Both the position numbers and the translations under genes were made by a program. Of a stretch of DNA of 64,000 nucleotides, positions 47,509 through 55,500 are shown piece after piece. Origin of the DNA: Sva-07 sp963710625 (GTDB lineage: Bacteria; Actinomycetota; Acidimicrobiia; Acidimicrobiales; Ilumatobacteraceae); assembly GCA_963710625.1 (NCBI GenBank), contig CAVQBG010000013.1:186001-250000 (forward strand). The letters are read 5' to 3'. A model generated the notes under the pieces. It did not search any database and was not told the origin of the DNA. It worked only from the letters and a program-made list of their open reading frames with translations. Position 1 is the stretch's first letter. Every line of letters starts with the position of its first letter.

Positions 47509-47704
47509 ACAAGCGAGACGATCCAGGCGTGACCCGACGCGCAACCGCCTGCCCTCGTCACCTCGGGGGCGGGCGGTCATTGCCCGACGGGAGTCTCCAG
47601 GCGGAGGCGGGCAACGAACAAGCCCAAGATCCTCCGTAGCCCCCGTGGGGCAGTGGTGCCCGGCTGGAAGATCGACACGGGCCAGCGGAGCCATTTCCGG
47701 CCTT

Positions 47705-47728
47705 TACGCGGATACGCGGATACGCGGA
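47705..47728. repeat. Three perfect tandem copies of TACGCGGA next to tRNA-Val
   Basis: The 8-bp units at 47705, 47713 and 47721 end 3 bp from the encoded CCA of tRNA-Val, on the side where elements integrate. They may be recombinase arm sites of the last integrated element. The remaining part of 47509-47704 shows nothing recognisable. Confidence 0.6.
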
Positions 47729-47731
47729 ATC

Positions 47732-47808
47732 TGGTGGGCACGACGGGACTCGAACCCGGGACCTCTACCGTGTCATGGTAGCGCTCTAACCAACTGAGCT
47801 ACGCGCCC
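47732..47808 (-). tRNA. tRNA-Val (anticodon GAC)
   Basis: The minus-strand cloverleaf is complete: acceptor GGGCGCG pairs with CGTGCCC (one G-T), D-arm GCTCAGTTGGTTAGAGC, anticodon stem CTACC/GGTAG with loop ATGACAC giving GAC. The T-loop is TTCGAGT, with a C-T mismatch at the base of the T stem. The CCA end is encoded (47732-47734). Its 3' half is repeated three times to the left, marking it as the attachment site of the island. Confidence 0.95.
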
Positions 47809-47834
47809 GTAGCGGAGCAGTACGTTACCAACTC

Positions 47835-48854
47835 GTGAGCCCGGCCCCACACCTTCCGCTGGTCGGCATCGCTCCACTCCTGGAAGCGGCCGGTGAGCGG
47901 TCGGCCCTCGAGTCGACGGCGGCAGCGATCGACGAGGCGTGCAGAGAGGTCGGGTTCTTCGCCATCACCGGCCACGGGGTCGACCCCGCACTGCAGGACC
48001 GACTGGAGGCCGCAGCCCACGCGTTCTTCCAGCGCAACGCCGCCGAGAAGTCGGCGATCGCCATGGCGAACGCCGGCCATGCGTGGCGGGGCTGGTTCCC
48101 GGTCGGCGGCGAACTCACCTCGGGTCGGCCGGATCGCAAGGAAGGCATCTACTTCGGCGACGAACAGGGCGCCGATCACCCGCGGGTCGCGAGTGGCACG
48201 CCCTTGCACGGCCCGAACCAGTTTCCCGAGCACCCTGCCGAGCTTCGATTCGCGGTCCTCGACTGGCTGACGGCGCTGCGACGGGTTGCCGACTCGGTCA
48301 TGCGCGCCATCGCGCTCGGACTCGGCCTGCCGAGCACCTGGTTCGAGGACGGCGTGACGGCGGACCCCACCGTGCTCTTCCGCATCTTCCACTACCCGCC
48401 CATCCGTGACGACGCCGACGATGCATGGGGCGTCGGCGAGCACACCGACTACGGCCTGCTCACGCTGCTCGCCCAGGACCGTCACGGCGGGCTGCAGGTC
48501 AAGGCGCTCGACGGATCCTGGATCGACGTCGATCCGGTGCCGGGAGCGATCGTGTGCAACCTGGGCGACATGCTCGAACGGCTCACCGGCGGCCGGTATC
48601 GCTCGACGCCGCACCGGGTGCTCAACACCTCCGGCGAGTCGCGGTTGTCATTCCCCTACTTCTTCGACCCGTCGTGGGATGCGACCGTGCCGACGCTGCC
48701 CCTCGGGCCCGACCTGCGGACCCACGATCGTTGGGACGGGGCCGACGTGCTCGCCTGGGACGGCACCTACGGCGACTACCTCACGTCGAAGGTCGCCAAG
48801 GTGTTCCCCTCGCTGTTCGAGGGCGTCGCGTCGCGTCGATCAGTCGAACCGTAG
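47835..48854 (+). CDS. Isopenicillin N synthase-like 2-oxoglutarate/Fe(II) oxygenase
   Basis: The 339-residue enzyme has the DIOX_N part (ITGHGVDPALQDRLEAAAHAFF) and the catalytic 2OG-FeII barrel with HTD (GEHTDYGLLTLLAQD), a distal His (RSTPHRVLN) and the R-x-S co-substrate motif (ESRLSFPYFFDP). It belongs to the plant-type/IPNS-like oxygenase group; substrate unknown. GTG 47835 lies 8 nt after TACGTT (leaderless). Its end overlaps the convergent hemW by 15 bp. Confidence 0.88.
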   Translation: MSPAPHLPLVGIAPLLEAAGERSALESTAAAIDEACREVGFFAITGHGVDPALQDRLEAAAHAFFQRNAAEKSAIAMANAGHAWRGWFPVGGELTSGRPDRKEGIYFGDEQGADHPRVASGTPLHGPNQFPEHPAELRFAVLDWLTALRRVADSVMRAIALGLGLPSTWFEDGVTADPTVLFRIFHYPPIRDDADDAWGVGEHTDYGLLTLLAQDRHGGLQVKALDGSWIDVDPVPGAIVCNLGDMLERLTGGRYRSTPHRVLNTSGESRLSFPYFFDPSWDATVPTLPLGPDLRTHDRWDGADVLAWDGTYGDYLTSKVAKVFPSLFEGVASRRSVEP

Positions 48855-49922
48855 GGAGATCTCGTTGGCCATCAGCCGGCCCGCCCGGGTGAGCACGACC
48901 CGGTCGCTGTCGGCCGGATGCGGGACGACCATGCTCGCGAGGAGTTCGAGTGTGTCCTCGCTGAACGCGGACCGCTCGACGCCGTCGCGCGTCCGCAACG
49001 CGAGCTGGAGACCTTCGAAGCGGCGGGTCTCGGCATCGAGCGTCTCCGACGATGCCACAACCGTCCCGTGTCGGTTGATCGCCTCGATGTAGCGGTCGGG
49101 CGTGCGCAGGTTCCACCAACGGCGCCCCGCCTCGTGGGAGTGCGCTGCACAACCGAACCCCCGGTAGTCGGCCTGGTCCCAGTACAGGTGGTTGTGGCGC
49201 GACTCGTGGCCGGGGCGAGCCCAGTTCGACACCTCGTAGTTCTGCAACCCGGCCGCGGCGAGCAGATCGTCGACCAGTTCGTACTTGTCTGCCTGGTCGT
49301 CGTCGTCGGGATGGCGATCGGGCTGCGACGCGAGCGGCGTCCCGGACTCGACGGTCAGACCGTACGCGGAAATGTGCGGTGGGTCGAACGCCAACGCGGC
49401 CTCGACGGTCGCACGCCAGTCGTCGATCGTCTCCCCCACCGCCCCGTAGATCAGGTCGAGGTTGAACGACGGCATCTCGACCTCTCGGATCGCCTCGACA
49501 GCGCGGGCGACGTTCTCCTGATCATGGGTGCGGCCGAGCGCGACGAGGACGTGCGGCGACATCGACTGCACACCCAGGCTGACGCGGTTGACGCCGGCCG
49601 CGCGATACGTCCGCAGCATCTCGACGCTGACGTCGTCGGGATTGCACTCGACGGTGATCTCGGCACCGTCGCTCACCGGGATCGATGCGATCACCGACGC
49701 CAGCGCATCGGCAGGCACGAGCGTCGGCGTGCCACCACCGACGAACACCGTGTCCGAGGTCGGGAGACCCGATGCGATCGCCCGATCGATCTCGGCGTGC
49801 ACGGCGACGAGGTAGTCGTCGACGAGGTGGTGACGGTCGGTCCACGTGGCGAACGCGCAGTACTCGCACTTCGACGCGCAGAACGGGATGTGCACGTACA
49901 CCCCGAACGTCGCTGCGGCCAT
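48840..49922 (-). CDS. hemW: Radical SAM protein HemW (heme chaperone)
   Basis: The 360-residue protein has the radical SAM cluster motif CxxxCxYC (C15, C19, C22; PFCASKCEYCAF), FVGGGTPTL, VECNPDDV, GVNRVSLGVQS and FNLDLIYG. HemW-type proteins lack the extra N-terminal region of coproporphyrinogen dehydrogenase HemN and are now regarded as heme carriers for respiratory enzymes. I start at ATG 49922; a TTG at 49934 is also in frame. It follows bldD by 29 bp, in the usual lepA-hemW-hrcA-dnaJ neighbourhood of actinobacteria. Confidence 0.9.
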   Translation of the reverse strand: MAAATFGVYVHIPFCASKCEYCAFATWTDRHHLVDDYLVAVHAEIDRAIASGLPTSDTVFVGGGTPTLVPADALASVIASIPVSDGAEITVECNPDDVSVEMLRTYRAAGVNRVSLGVQSMSPHVLVALGRTHDQENVARAVEAIREVEMPSFNLDLIYGAVGETIDDWRATVEAALAFDPPHISAYGLTVESGTPLASQPDRHPDDDDQADKYELVDDLLAAAGLQNYEVSNWARPGHESRHNHLYWDQADYRGFGCAAHSHEAGRRWWNLRTPDRYIEAINRHGTVVASSETLDAETRRFEGLQLALRTRDGVERSAFSEDTLELLASMVVPHPADSDRVVLTRAGRLMANEISLRFD

Positions 49923-49951
49923 CACCCCAGTCAACCGCCGGGGTCGGACGC

Positions 49952-50467
49952 TCAGGCGGTGGGGACGAAGAGCAGGTCGAGGGCGGCGAGGCGCTCCGCG
50001 ACCTGGTCGACCGGCACGTCGAGCATCGCCGCGATCGAGCGGGTGTCGTCGCCGCGCACCGTGATCACCCGGCCGTTGAAGTCCTGGCGCTGCACCTGGA
50101 TGAGACGCAGGTAACGCGCCAACATCTCGAACGGCGCCCCGCTCAACTGGACGAGCTTCGCCACGTCGATCGCCAGCTTCTTGTTCACCGGCGACTGGAG
50201 GGCCGCGGCGGCCTCGGATCCCGTGACCTCGCGTGGCAGCAGCTGCTCGACCGGGACGGCGTAGAACTGCGAGAGCCGGTCGAGCCGTGGCACCGACAGC
50301 GCCCGCTCGCCGCGTTCGTACGCTCCCAGGACGGAGGCCTTGAACTCCTGGTTGGACTGGGCCTCCACCTCCTGGAGCGACAGCCGCTTCTGCTTGCGGA
50401 TGACGCGCAGGCGCTCACCCACTTGTCGGCTGTAGACCGATGGTGCGTCTTCGTCGGTGATGGACAT
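49952..50467 (-). CDS. bldD: BldD-like c-di-GMP-responsive regulator
   Basis: This 171-residue protein aligns by eye with Streptomyces BldD. The N-terminal XRE helix-turn-helix (residues 14-78) reads VGERLRVIRKQKRLSLQEVE, VLGAYERGERALSV and FYAVPVEQLLP. The C-terminal domain contains RYLRLIQVQRQD-x8-RGDD. In BldD the c-di-GMP site is RGD-x8-RQDD; here G and Q are exchanged but the charged Arg and Asp residues (R127, D129, R138, D140-D141) are kept. BldD dimerises on tetrameric c-di-GMP and represses developmental genes. It lies between rsmE and hemW, with an inverted repeat upstream. Confidence 0.85.
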   Translation of the reverse strand: MSITDEDAPSVYSRQVGERLRVIRKQKRLSLQEVEAQSNQEFKASVLGAYERGERALSVPRLDRLSQFYAVPVEQLLPREVTGSEAAAALQSPVNKKLAIDVAKLVQLSGAPFEMLARYLRLIQVQRQDFNGRVITVRGDDTRSIAAMLDVPVDQVAERLAALDLLFVPTA

Positions 50468-50533
50468 GTGATGATCCCGCCTTCGTGGTTTGTCTCATGC
50501 GTCGGTGGCGCCCGCCTGCCGACCGCCCGGCAC

Positions 50534-50549
50534 GTTACCCAGGGGTAAC
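50534..50549. promoter_or_regulatory. Inverted repeat upstream of bldD (possible operator)
   Basis: GTTACCC-AG-GGGTAAC is a perfect 7-bp inverted repeat about 67 bp before the bldD ATG, in the gap after rsmE. BldD is known to repress its own gene in Streptomyces and binds inverted repeats of similar form, so autoregulation is plausible. Confidence 0.45.
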
Positions 50550-50566
50550 TCGAAAACCATAGACCG

Positions 50567-51268
50567 TCAGCGTTCGAATGTCACGCAGAGTGCCGATGCT
50601 GCCACCACGGCGGTCTCCGTGCGGAGAATGTTGGCACCCAGCGACACCCGATCCGCGGCCAGTTCGAGTTCGTCGGGCGACCACCCTCCCTCGGGCCCGA
50701 TCGCCACCGAGCGGTCGGTCGGGCCCACCGGTCGGCCACCCGGCTCGGCCACCACGAACCGGTCGAGCACCTGCACAGCCTCGACCGGACCGTCGATCGC
50801 CACCCGCCGGACGCGGCGGCTCTGACGGCACGCCTCGTCCGAGATTCGCTGGAGCCGTTCGCGTTGGGTGGCGGCGCGATCCGGCTTCCACCGGACCACC
50901 GATCGATCGGCGTGCAGGAGCAGCAGCCGGTCGACACCCAACTCGGTCGACTTCTGCACCAGCCAGTCGAGCCGGTCGCCCTTCGGCATCGCGACCGCGA
51001 TCGTCAGGGGCGCACTCGGCGCCGCTTCCACCATCACCGCACCGTCGGGGGCGAGGCGCAGCGACGACCCGTCGACGACGACCACCGAGAGTCGCCACCG
51101 ACCGTCGCCGTCGGTGGCACTGACCACCTCCCCGTCACGGAGCCGCAGTACACGACGCAGATGGTGCTCGGTGACGTCGTCGAGCGCGATCTCCCCGCCG
51201 GCCTCGAACATCTCGGGCGACAGCAGGACGTGGGCGCTGGTGCTGCGCAGTGATGCTCTGGACCCCAC
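50567..51268 (-). CDS. rsmE: 16S rRNA m3U1498 methyltransferase
   Basis: The 233-residue SPOUT methyltransferase has an N-terminal PUA-like barrel (LLSPEMFEAGGEIALDDVTEHHLRRVLRL) and the knotted C-terminal domain with AIGPEGGWSPDELELA and LGANILRTETAVVAA, the SAM-binding trefoil. The start is GTG 51268, seven bases after the dnaJ stop, the expected gene order in actinobacteria. Confidence 0.92.
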   Translation of the reverse strand: MGSRASLRSTSAHVLLSPEMFEAGGEIALDDVTEHHLRRVLRLRDGEVVSATDGDGRWRLSVVVVDGSSLRLAPDGAVMVEAAPSAPLTIAVAMPKGDRLDWLVQKSTELGVDRLLLLHADRSVVRWKPDRAATQRERLQRISDEACRQSRRVRRVAIDGPVEAVQVLDRFVVAEPGGRPVGPTDRSVAIGPEGGWSPDELELAADRVSLGANILRTETAVVAASALCVTFER

Positions 51269-51275
51269 GGCGACG

Positions 51276-52412
51276 TCAGGTGAACGCCGACTTGATTCGG
51301 GTGAACAGCCCTTCCTTGGCGTGCCCGACGGTCTCGCCGCGCCCCTCGGCGTACGCCGTGAGCAGCTCGACCTCCTTGTCGGAGAGCTTCTGGGGGACCT
51401 CGACACGGACGCGCGCCCGCAGATCACCCCGACCACGACCCCGGAGATGCGGCACACCGCGCTGGCGGAGCACGAACTCCCGGCCCGGCTGCGTGCCGGG
51501 CGGTACCACGAGGTGCTCGTCGCCATCGAGCGTCTCGAGCTCGATGGCGGTGCCGAGCGCGGCCTGCGCGATCGAGATCGGGACCTCGGTGACGAGATCG
51601 TGGTCCTCGCGGACGAACAGATCGTGGGGCGCCACCCGGAGGTGGACGTAGAGGTCGCCGGAACGACCGCCGCGCGGACCTGCCGCACCGCGTCCGGTGA
51701 GGCGGAGCGTGGACCCCGAATCGACGCCGGCAGGCACGTCGACCTGATAGTGCTTGTCGATGGTGACGCGCCCTTCGCCCCGACACGTGGCGCACGGTGT
51801 GGTGATCACCTGGCCGACGCCGCCGCAGCGGCTGCACGGGCTCGCGGTCACCATCTGGCCGAGCAGGCTCTGGCGGACTCGTTGGATCTGTCCGCTGCCA
51901 CCGCAGTCGCTGCAGGTCACTGGCGTGGTGCCCTCGCCCGCGCCGGACCCGCCGCAGTCGTCGCACGCGACGGGCAGCTTCAGGCCGACGTCGATCTGGT
52001 CGCCGAACACCGACTGCTCGAAGGAGATGTCGGCGACCACTTCCATGTCCTGGCCCCGAGGCGGGCCACTGGGCCCGCGTTGACGGCCACCACCGAACGG
52101 GCTGCCCCCGCCGCCGAAGAACGTCTCGAAGATGTCACCGAGACCGCCTCCGAAGAGGTCTTCGGCACTCGGACCGCCTCCGCCGCCGTTGCCCCGCACA
52201 CCCGCTTCGCCGTAACGGTCGTAGCGGGCGCGTTGCTCGTCGTCGGAGAGCACCTGGTACGCCATGGCGATCTTCTTGAACTGCTCGGCAGCGGCCGCGT
52301 CGTTCGGGTTCGCGTCGGGATGGAACTCGCGTGCCCGCTGTCGATACGCCTTCTTGATCTCGTCGGCGGTGGCCGTACGCGACACGCCGAGGAGTTCGTA
52401 GTAGTCACCCAT
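51276..52412 (-). CDS. dnaJ: Chaperone protein DnaJ
   Basis: The 378-residue protein is a full-length type I DnaJ: J domain with HPD at 31-33, Gly/Phe-rich stretch, four zinc-finger repeats (CDDCGGSG, CSDCGGSG, CSRCGGVG, CATCRGEG) and two C-terminal substrate-binding domains. It stimulates DnaK ATPase and delivers unfolded clients. I start at ATG 52412 (MGDYYELLGV). It follows hrcA by 37 bp, so is likely under the CIRCE/HrcA control seen upstream; no dnaK or grpE lies in the window. Confidence 0.95.
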   Translation of the reverse strand: MGDYYELLGVSRTATADEIKKAYRQRAREFHPDANPNDAAAAEQFKKIAMAYQVLSDDEQRARYDRYGEAGVRGNGGGGGPSAEDLFGGGLGDIFETFFGGGGSPFGGGRQRGPSGPPRGQDMEVVADISFEQSVFGDQIDVGLKLPVACDDCGGSGAGEGTTPVTCSDCGGSGQIQRVRQSLLGQMVTASPCSRCGGVGQVITTPCATCRGEGRVTIDKHYQVDVPAGVDSGSTLRLTGRGAAGPRGGRSGDLYVHLRVAPHDLFVREDHDLVTEVPISIAQAALGTAIELETLDGDEHLVVPPGTQPGREFVLRQRGVPHLRGRGRGDLRARVRVEVPQKLSDKEVELLTAYAEGRGETVGHAKEGLFTRIKSAFT

Positions 52413-52449
52413 GGTCGCCCCCATCATGCCGTGAGTTGCGCATGAGGAC

Positions 52450-53445
52450 TCAGCCTTCTTCGATGCGATGGCCGAGCTGCTCGCTGACCACCTCGACCGT
52501 GGCGAGAGCCTGCGGATAGTTCATGCGGGTGGGACCGAGCACGCCGACCGAGCCGAGGTGCTCGCCGTCGACCACGACCGGCGCCACCACCACCGAGCAC
52601 GCCGACAGCGGTTCGACACCGTGTTCCACACCGATCGCGACCGACATCCCACGACTGACGATGTCGCTCACGAGCGTGACGACGACGAACTGTTGCTCGA
52701 GCGTCGCCAGCACGGTCCGAACGATCTCGACGGCATCGAACGCGTTCGCCACCGCCGCCGCCCCCCCGGTGAACACCTGCTCCGGTGCAGCCGTTGCCCG
52801 CAGCTCCTCCAGTGCGGCCGCACAGAGGCGGTCGACCGTGTCGTCGCCGGTGGGGCTCACCTCGCTGACCGAGCCGAGCACCCGGCCGTCGAGTTGTGCC
52901 GACAGGTGGACGCCGGCAGCGGCGAGCTTGAGGTCGTCGTCGCCCTCGACGAGATCCAACTGCACGTTCTCGACGGTGCCGTTGGCGAACACCACGATCA
53001 CGGTGGCAACGGTCGCCGAGAGCGACACGATCTGCACCCGGCGTACGGGGACGGCTTCGGAACGGGGGCCGACGACGACGCCTGCGTTGTTGGTCAACGC
53101 GGCCAGGAGGTTGGAGGTCTGATGCAGCATCTCCTCCAGCCGCCCGTGCGCCGCCGAGAAGAACTCCCCGACCTGTTTGGTGGTCGCCTGGTCGAGGCGG
53201 CCTGGTGCGGTGAGGTGATCGACAAAGTAGCGGTACCCCTTGTCGGTCGGGATGCGCCCGGCCGAGGTGTGCGGCTGGACGAGGTACCCCTCGCTCTCGA
53301 GGTGAGCCATCTCGTTGCGCACCGTGGCCGACGACACCTTGATCGTCGGCGCCTCGGCGATGTGACTGGACCCGACGGGCTGGGCCGTGGCGATGTACTC
53401 CTGCACCACGGCACTCAGGATCGCGGTCTTGCGGTCGTCCAACAT
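52450..53445 (-). CDS. hrcA: Heat-inducible transcription repressor HrcA
   Basis: This 331-residue repressor has an N-terminal winged helix (MLDDRKTAILSAVVQEYIAT, VSSATVRNEMAHLESEGYL) and the GAF-like and C-terminal regions of HrcA (SAGRIPTDKGYRYFVD, LGPTRMNYPQALATVEVVS). HrcA binds CIRCE, and one copy lies directly before its start, so it represses its own operon. ATG 53445 is chosen because the CIRCE element and a -10 box (TAGACT) end just upstream; a TTG at 53472 would place coding sequence inside the operator. Confidence 0.95.
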   Translation of the reverse strand: MLDDRKTAILSAVVQEYIATAQPVGSSHIAEAPTIKVSSATVRNEMAHLESEGYLVQPHTSAGRIPTDKGYRYFVDHLTAPGRLDQATTKQVGEFFSAAHGRLEEMLHQTSNLLAALTNNAGVVVGPRSEAVPVRRVQIVSLSATVATVIVVFANGTVENVQLDLVEGDDDLKLAAAGVHLSAQLDGRVLGSVSEVSPTGDDTVDRLCAAALEELRATAAPEQVFTGGAAAVANAFDAVEIVRTVLATLEQQFVVVTLVSDIVSRGMSVAIGVEHGVEPLSACSVVVAPVVVDGEHLGSVGVLGPTRMNYPQALATVEVVSEQLGHRIEEG

Positions 53446-53472
53446 CTGGCACTCCAGTCTATCGACTGCCAA
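53446..53472 (-). promoter_or_regulatory. CIRCE operator with overlapping -10 box at hrcA
   Basis: On the minus strand the arms are TTGGCAGTC-N9-GAGTGCCAG, each with two changes from the CIRCE consensus (TTAGCACTC-N9-GAGTGCTAA). The right arm ends at the hrcA ATG. A TAGACT -10 box (53456-53461) lies inside the 9-bp spacer and first bases of the right half, so HrcA binding would block the promoter directly. Confidence 0.75.
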
Positions 53473-53503
53473 CCGCCCGGACCGGGGCGCGCCGGATCGG
53501 CGG

Positions 53504-54832
53504 TCAGTCGATCGATTTCAGTCTGCGGAGCGCTTCGTCACGTTCGGCTCGGTGGTCGAGCATCGGCTCGACCGGATCGGGGGCCCAGCGCGCCACGTAC
53601 GCCCCCTCGGGGTCGTAGCGCTCCTCCTGCAGCGTCGGGTTGAACACCCGGAAGTACGGCGCCGCATCGGTCCCCGTGCCGGCCGCCCATTGCCAGCCGT
53701 GGTTGTTCGACGCCACGTCGCCGTCGACGAGGTGCTGCATGAACCAGTGCGCACCCCACTGCCAGGGCAGGTGGAGGTCCTTCACCAGGAAGCTCGCCAC
53801 GATCATCCGGACCCGGTTGTGCATCCAACCCGTCGCGAGCAGTTGCTTCATCCCCGCATCGACGATGCCGAAACCGGTCTCCCCCGCCGCCCAGCGGTCG
53901 AAGCGCACGCGGGCGGCAGCATCGGTGTCGACCGGCATCGCGTCCATCTTGCGGTTCAGGTTCTCCCACGCGGTCTCCGGCCGCCGGAACAACACGTCGG
54001 CGTAGAAGTCCCGCCACGCGAGTTCGCTCGAGTACACCGTGTGCGCCCGGGGCCCCGCGCCGGACGCATCGAGGTCGGCGAGCAGTTGCCGGGGGTGGAT
54101 CGTGCCCCACTTGAGCGCCGGTGACAGGCGGCTCGTTCCGTCGAGCGCGGCGAGGTCGCGGCGCTCGTCGTATCCGTCCAGGCCATCGTGGAGGAACTCC
54201 GACCAGCGTTCGTGTGCCGCCGCTTCCCCGGCCGGCAGGGATGCATCGCGCAGCTGACCAGCGTCGGGATCGGGGCGCTCGGGCCACGGCTCGGACACGA
54301 CCGCACCCGACCCCAACCATCGGAAGTCGTCACCGGGCGCCTCCGCGGGTGGATCCCATCCGACCTGGCGCCACACCTTGGAGAACGGTGTGAACACCGC
54401 GTAGGGGTCGCCGTCGCCCTTGCGGACACCACCCGGGGCAACCGCGTACGGCGAACCGACGCCGCGCAGCGAACGCTCGTTGGCGCGGAGCGCTTCGGCG
54501 ACGGCCGCGTCGCGACGCCGGCCGTAGGGGGCGTAGTCGCGGCTGACGAACACCTCGCCGACGCCGAGTTCGGCGGCCAACCCCGGGATCACGGAGACGG
54601 GGTCACCGTGCCGAACGACGAGCCCGGTCCCCGACCGCGCCCGCAGGTCGGCGTCGAGCGCCGTCAGGCAATCGTGCAGGTGGGTGAGCCGCGGTGCACC
54701 GGCCGCCGTGAACGCCGGATCGACCACGAACACCGGGACGACCTCGCACCCGTCGGCGCCGGCTGCGAGGAGCGCAGGATGGTCACCGAGCCGAAGATCG
54801 CGCCGGAACCACATGATCGATCGACGCGCCAC
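53504..54832 (-). CDS. phr: Deoxyribodipyrimidine photolyase (class I)
   Basis: The 442-residue enzyme has the N-terminal antenna domain (IMWFRRDLRLGDHPAL) and the FAD-binding C-terminal domain with GWMHNRVRMIVASFLVKDLHL, ASNNHGWQWAAGTGTDAAPYFRVFNP. The Asn next to N5 of FAD and the Trp electron-transfer residues of CPD photolyase are present, so DNA repair is more likely than a cryptochrome role. I start at GTG 54832, seven nt after TACAAC. A divergent flavodoxin-like gene shares the promoter region. Confidence 0.92.
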   Translation of the reverse strand: MARRSIMWFRRDLRLGDHPALLAAGADGCEVVPVFVVDPAFTAAGAPRLTHLHDCLTALDADLRARSGTGLVVRHGDPVSVIPGLAAELGVGEVFVSRDYAPYGRRRDAAVAEALRANERSLRGVGSPYAVAPGGVRKGDGDPYAVFTPFSKVWRQVGWDPPAEAPGDDFRWLGSGAVVSEPWPERPDPDAGQLRDASLPAGEAAAHERWSEFLHDGLDGYDERRDLAALDGTSRLSPALKWGTIHPRQLLADLDASGAGPRAHTVYSSELAWRDFYADVLFRRPETAWENLNRKMDAMPVDTDAAARVRFDRWAAGETGFGIVDAGMKQLLATGWMHNRVRMIVASFLVKDLHLPWQWGAHWFMQHLVDGDVASNNHGWQWAAGTGTDAAPYFRVFNPTLQEERYDPEGAYVARWAPDPVEPMLDHRAERDEALRRLKSID

Positions 54833-54966
54833 GGCTCCGGTTGTACCCCAACAGCCCGTCTCGCACCCGATCGGCACACGACTTTCTCCCGATCGGGCCG
54901 AAGGGCCCGTGTAGAACTTCGGCGCCGGCGCGCATGATCGCAACCACCGAGCCATCGAGGAGAGCC

Positions 54967-55500
54967 ATGCCCGCCGCCGTCGTCGTCTACGAATCCATGT
55001 TCGGCAACACCCACGTGATCGCCGATCACATCGCCGTTGGGCTGCGCGACCGACTGGGGGACGTCACGGTCGTGCCGGTGCACGACGCGACCCCCGAACT
55101 CGTCGGCGCCGCCGACCTGTTGGTCGTCGGCGGCCCAACCCACGTCCACGGCATGTCGAGCCATCGCAGCCGCGAGGGAGCCAAGGACATGGCCGCGAAG
55201 GACGACGACCTCGACCTCGACCCCGATGCCGAGGGGCCGGGCCTGCGCGACTGGTTCGACGAGATGCCCACCGGACAGTCCGGTCCGGCCGCCGCGTTCG
55301 ACACCCGCGTCCACGCGACCACCTTGCTGACCGGTCAGGCCTCGAAGGGGATCGCCAAACGACTCGGCCGCCACGGCTTCGAGCTCGTCGGCGAGCCCGA
55401 GAGCTTCTTCGTCGACAAGGAGAACCACCTCGAAGCCGAGGAGGCCGATCGGGCGTCGGCCTGGGGCCGGCAGCTCGCCGACTCCCTTCAGGCGGACTGA
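54967..55500 (+). CDS. Flavodoxin-like protein
   Basis: The 177-residue protein carries the FMN-binding loop VVYESMFGNTHVIAD and the second loop GGPTHVHGMSS. A larger acidic insertion (AKDDDLDLDPDAEGPGL) replaces part of the usual fold, so it may be a dedicated electron carrier, not a general flavodoxin. It is divergent from photolyase; flavodoxin-type donors could supply FADH- but this is only suggested by position. Its last 13 bases overlap the convergent HTTM gene end. Confidence 0.8.
   Translation: MPAAVVVYESMFGNTHVIADHIAVGLRDRLGDVTVVPVHDATPELVGAADLLVVGGPTHVHGMSSHRSREGAKDMAAKDDDLDLDPDAEGPGLRDWFDEMPTGQSGPAAAFDTRVHATTLLTGQASKGIAKRLGRHGFELVGEPESFFVDKENHLEAEEADRASAWGRQLADSLQAD

Larger units (their letters stand above)
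34112..47808. mobile_element. Decayed genomic island bounded by tRNA-Val(GAC)
   Basis: The intact tRNA-Val at the right edge has three degenerate copies of its 3' half in the same orientation at 45.5, 43.6 and 34.2 kb, all on the side of its 3' end. That is what stacked site-specific integrations leave. Genes between are a mix of intact accessory genes and at least four broken ones. No integrase, relaxase or phage gene is recognisable, so the element is no longer self-mobile. The exact left border is uncertain. Confidence 0.6.

Noticed and set aside
34112..47808. Integrase, transposase or phage structural genes in the island
   Set aside because: I looked in all frames for tyrosine or serine recombinase and DDE motifs and found none convincing.
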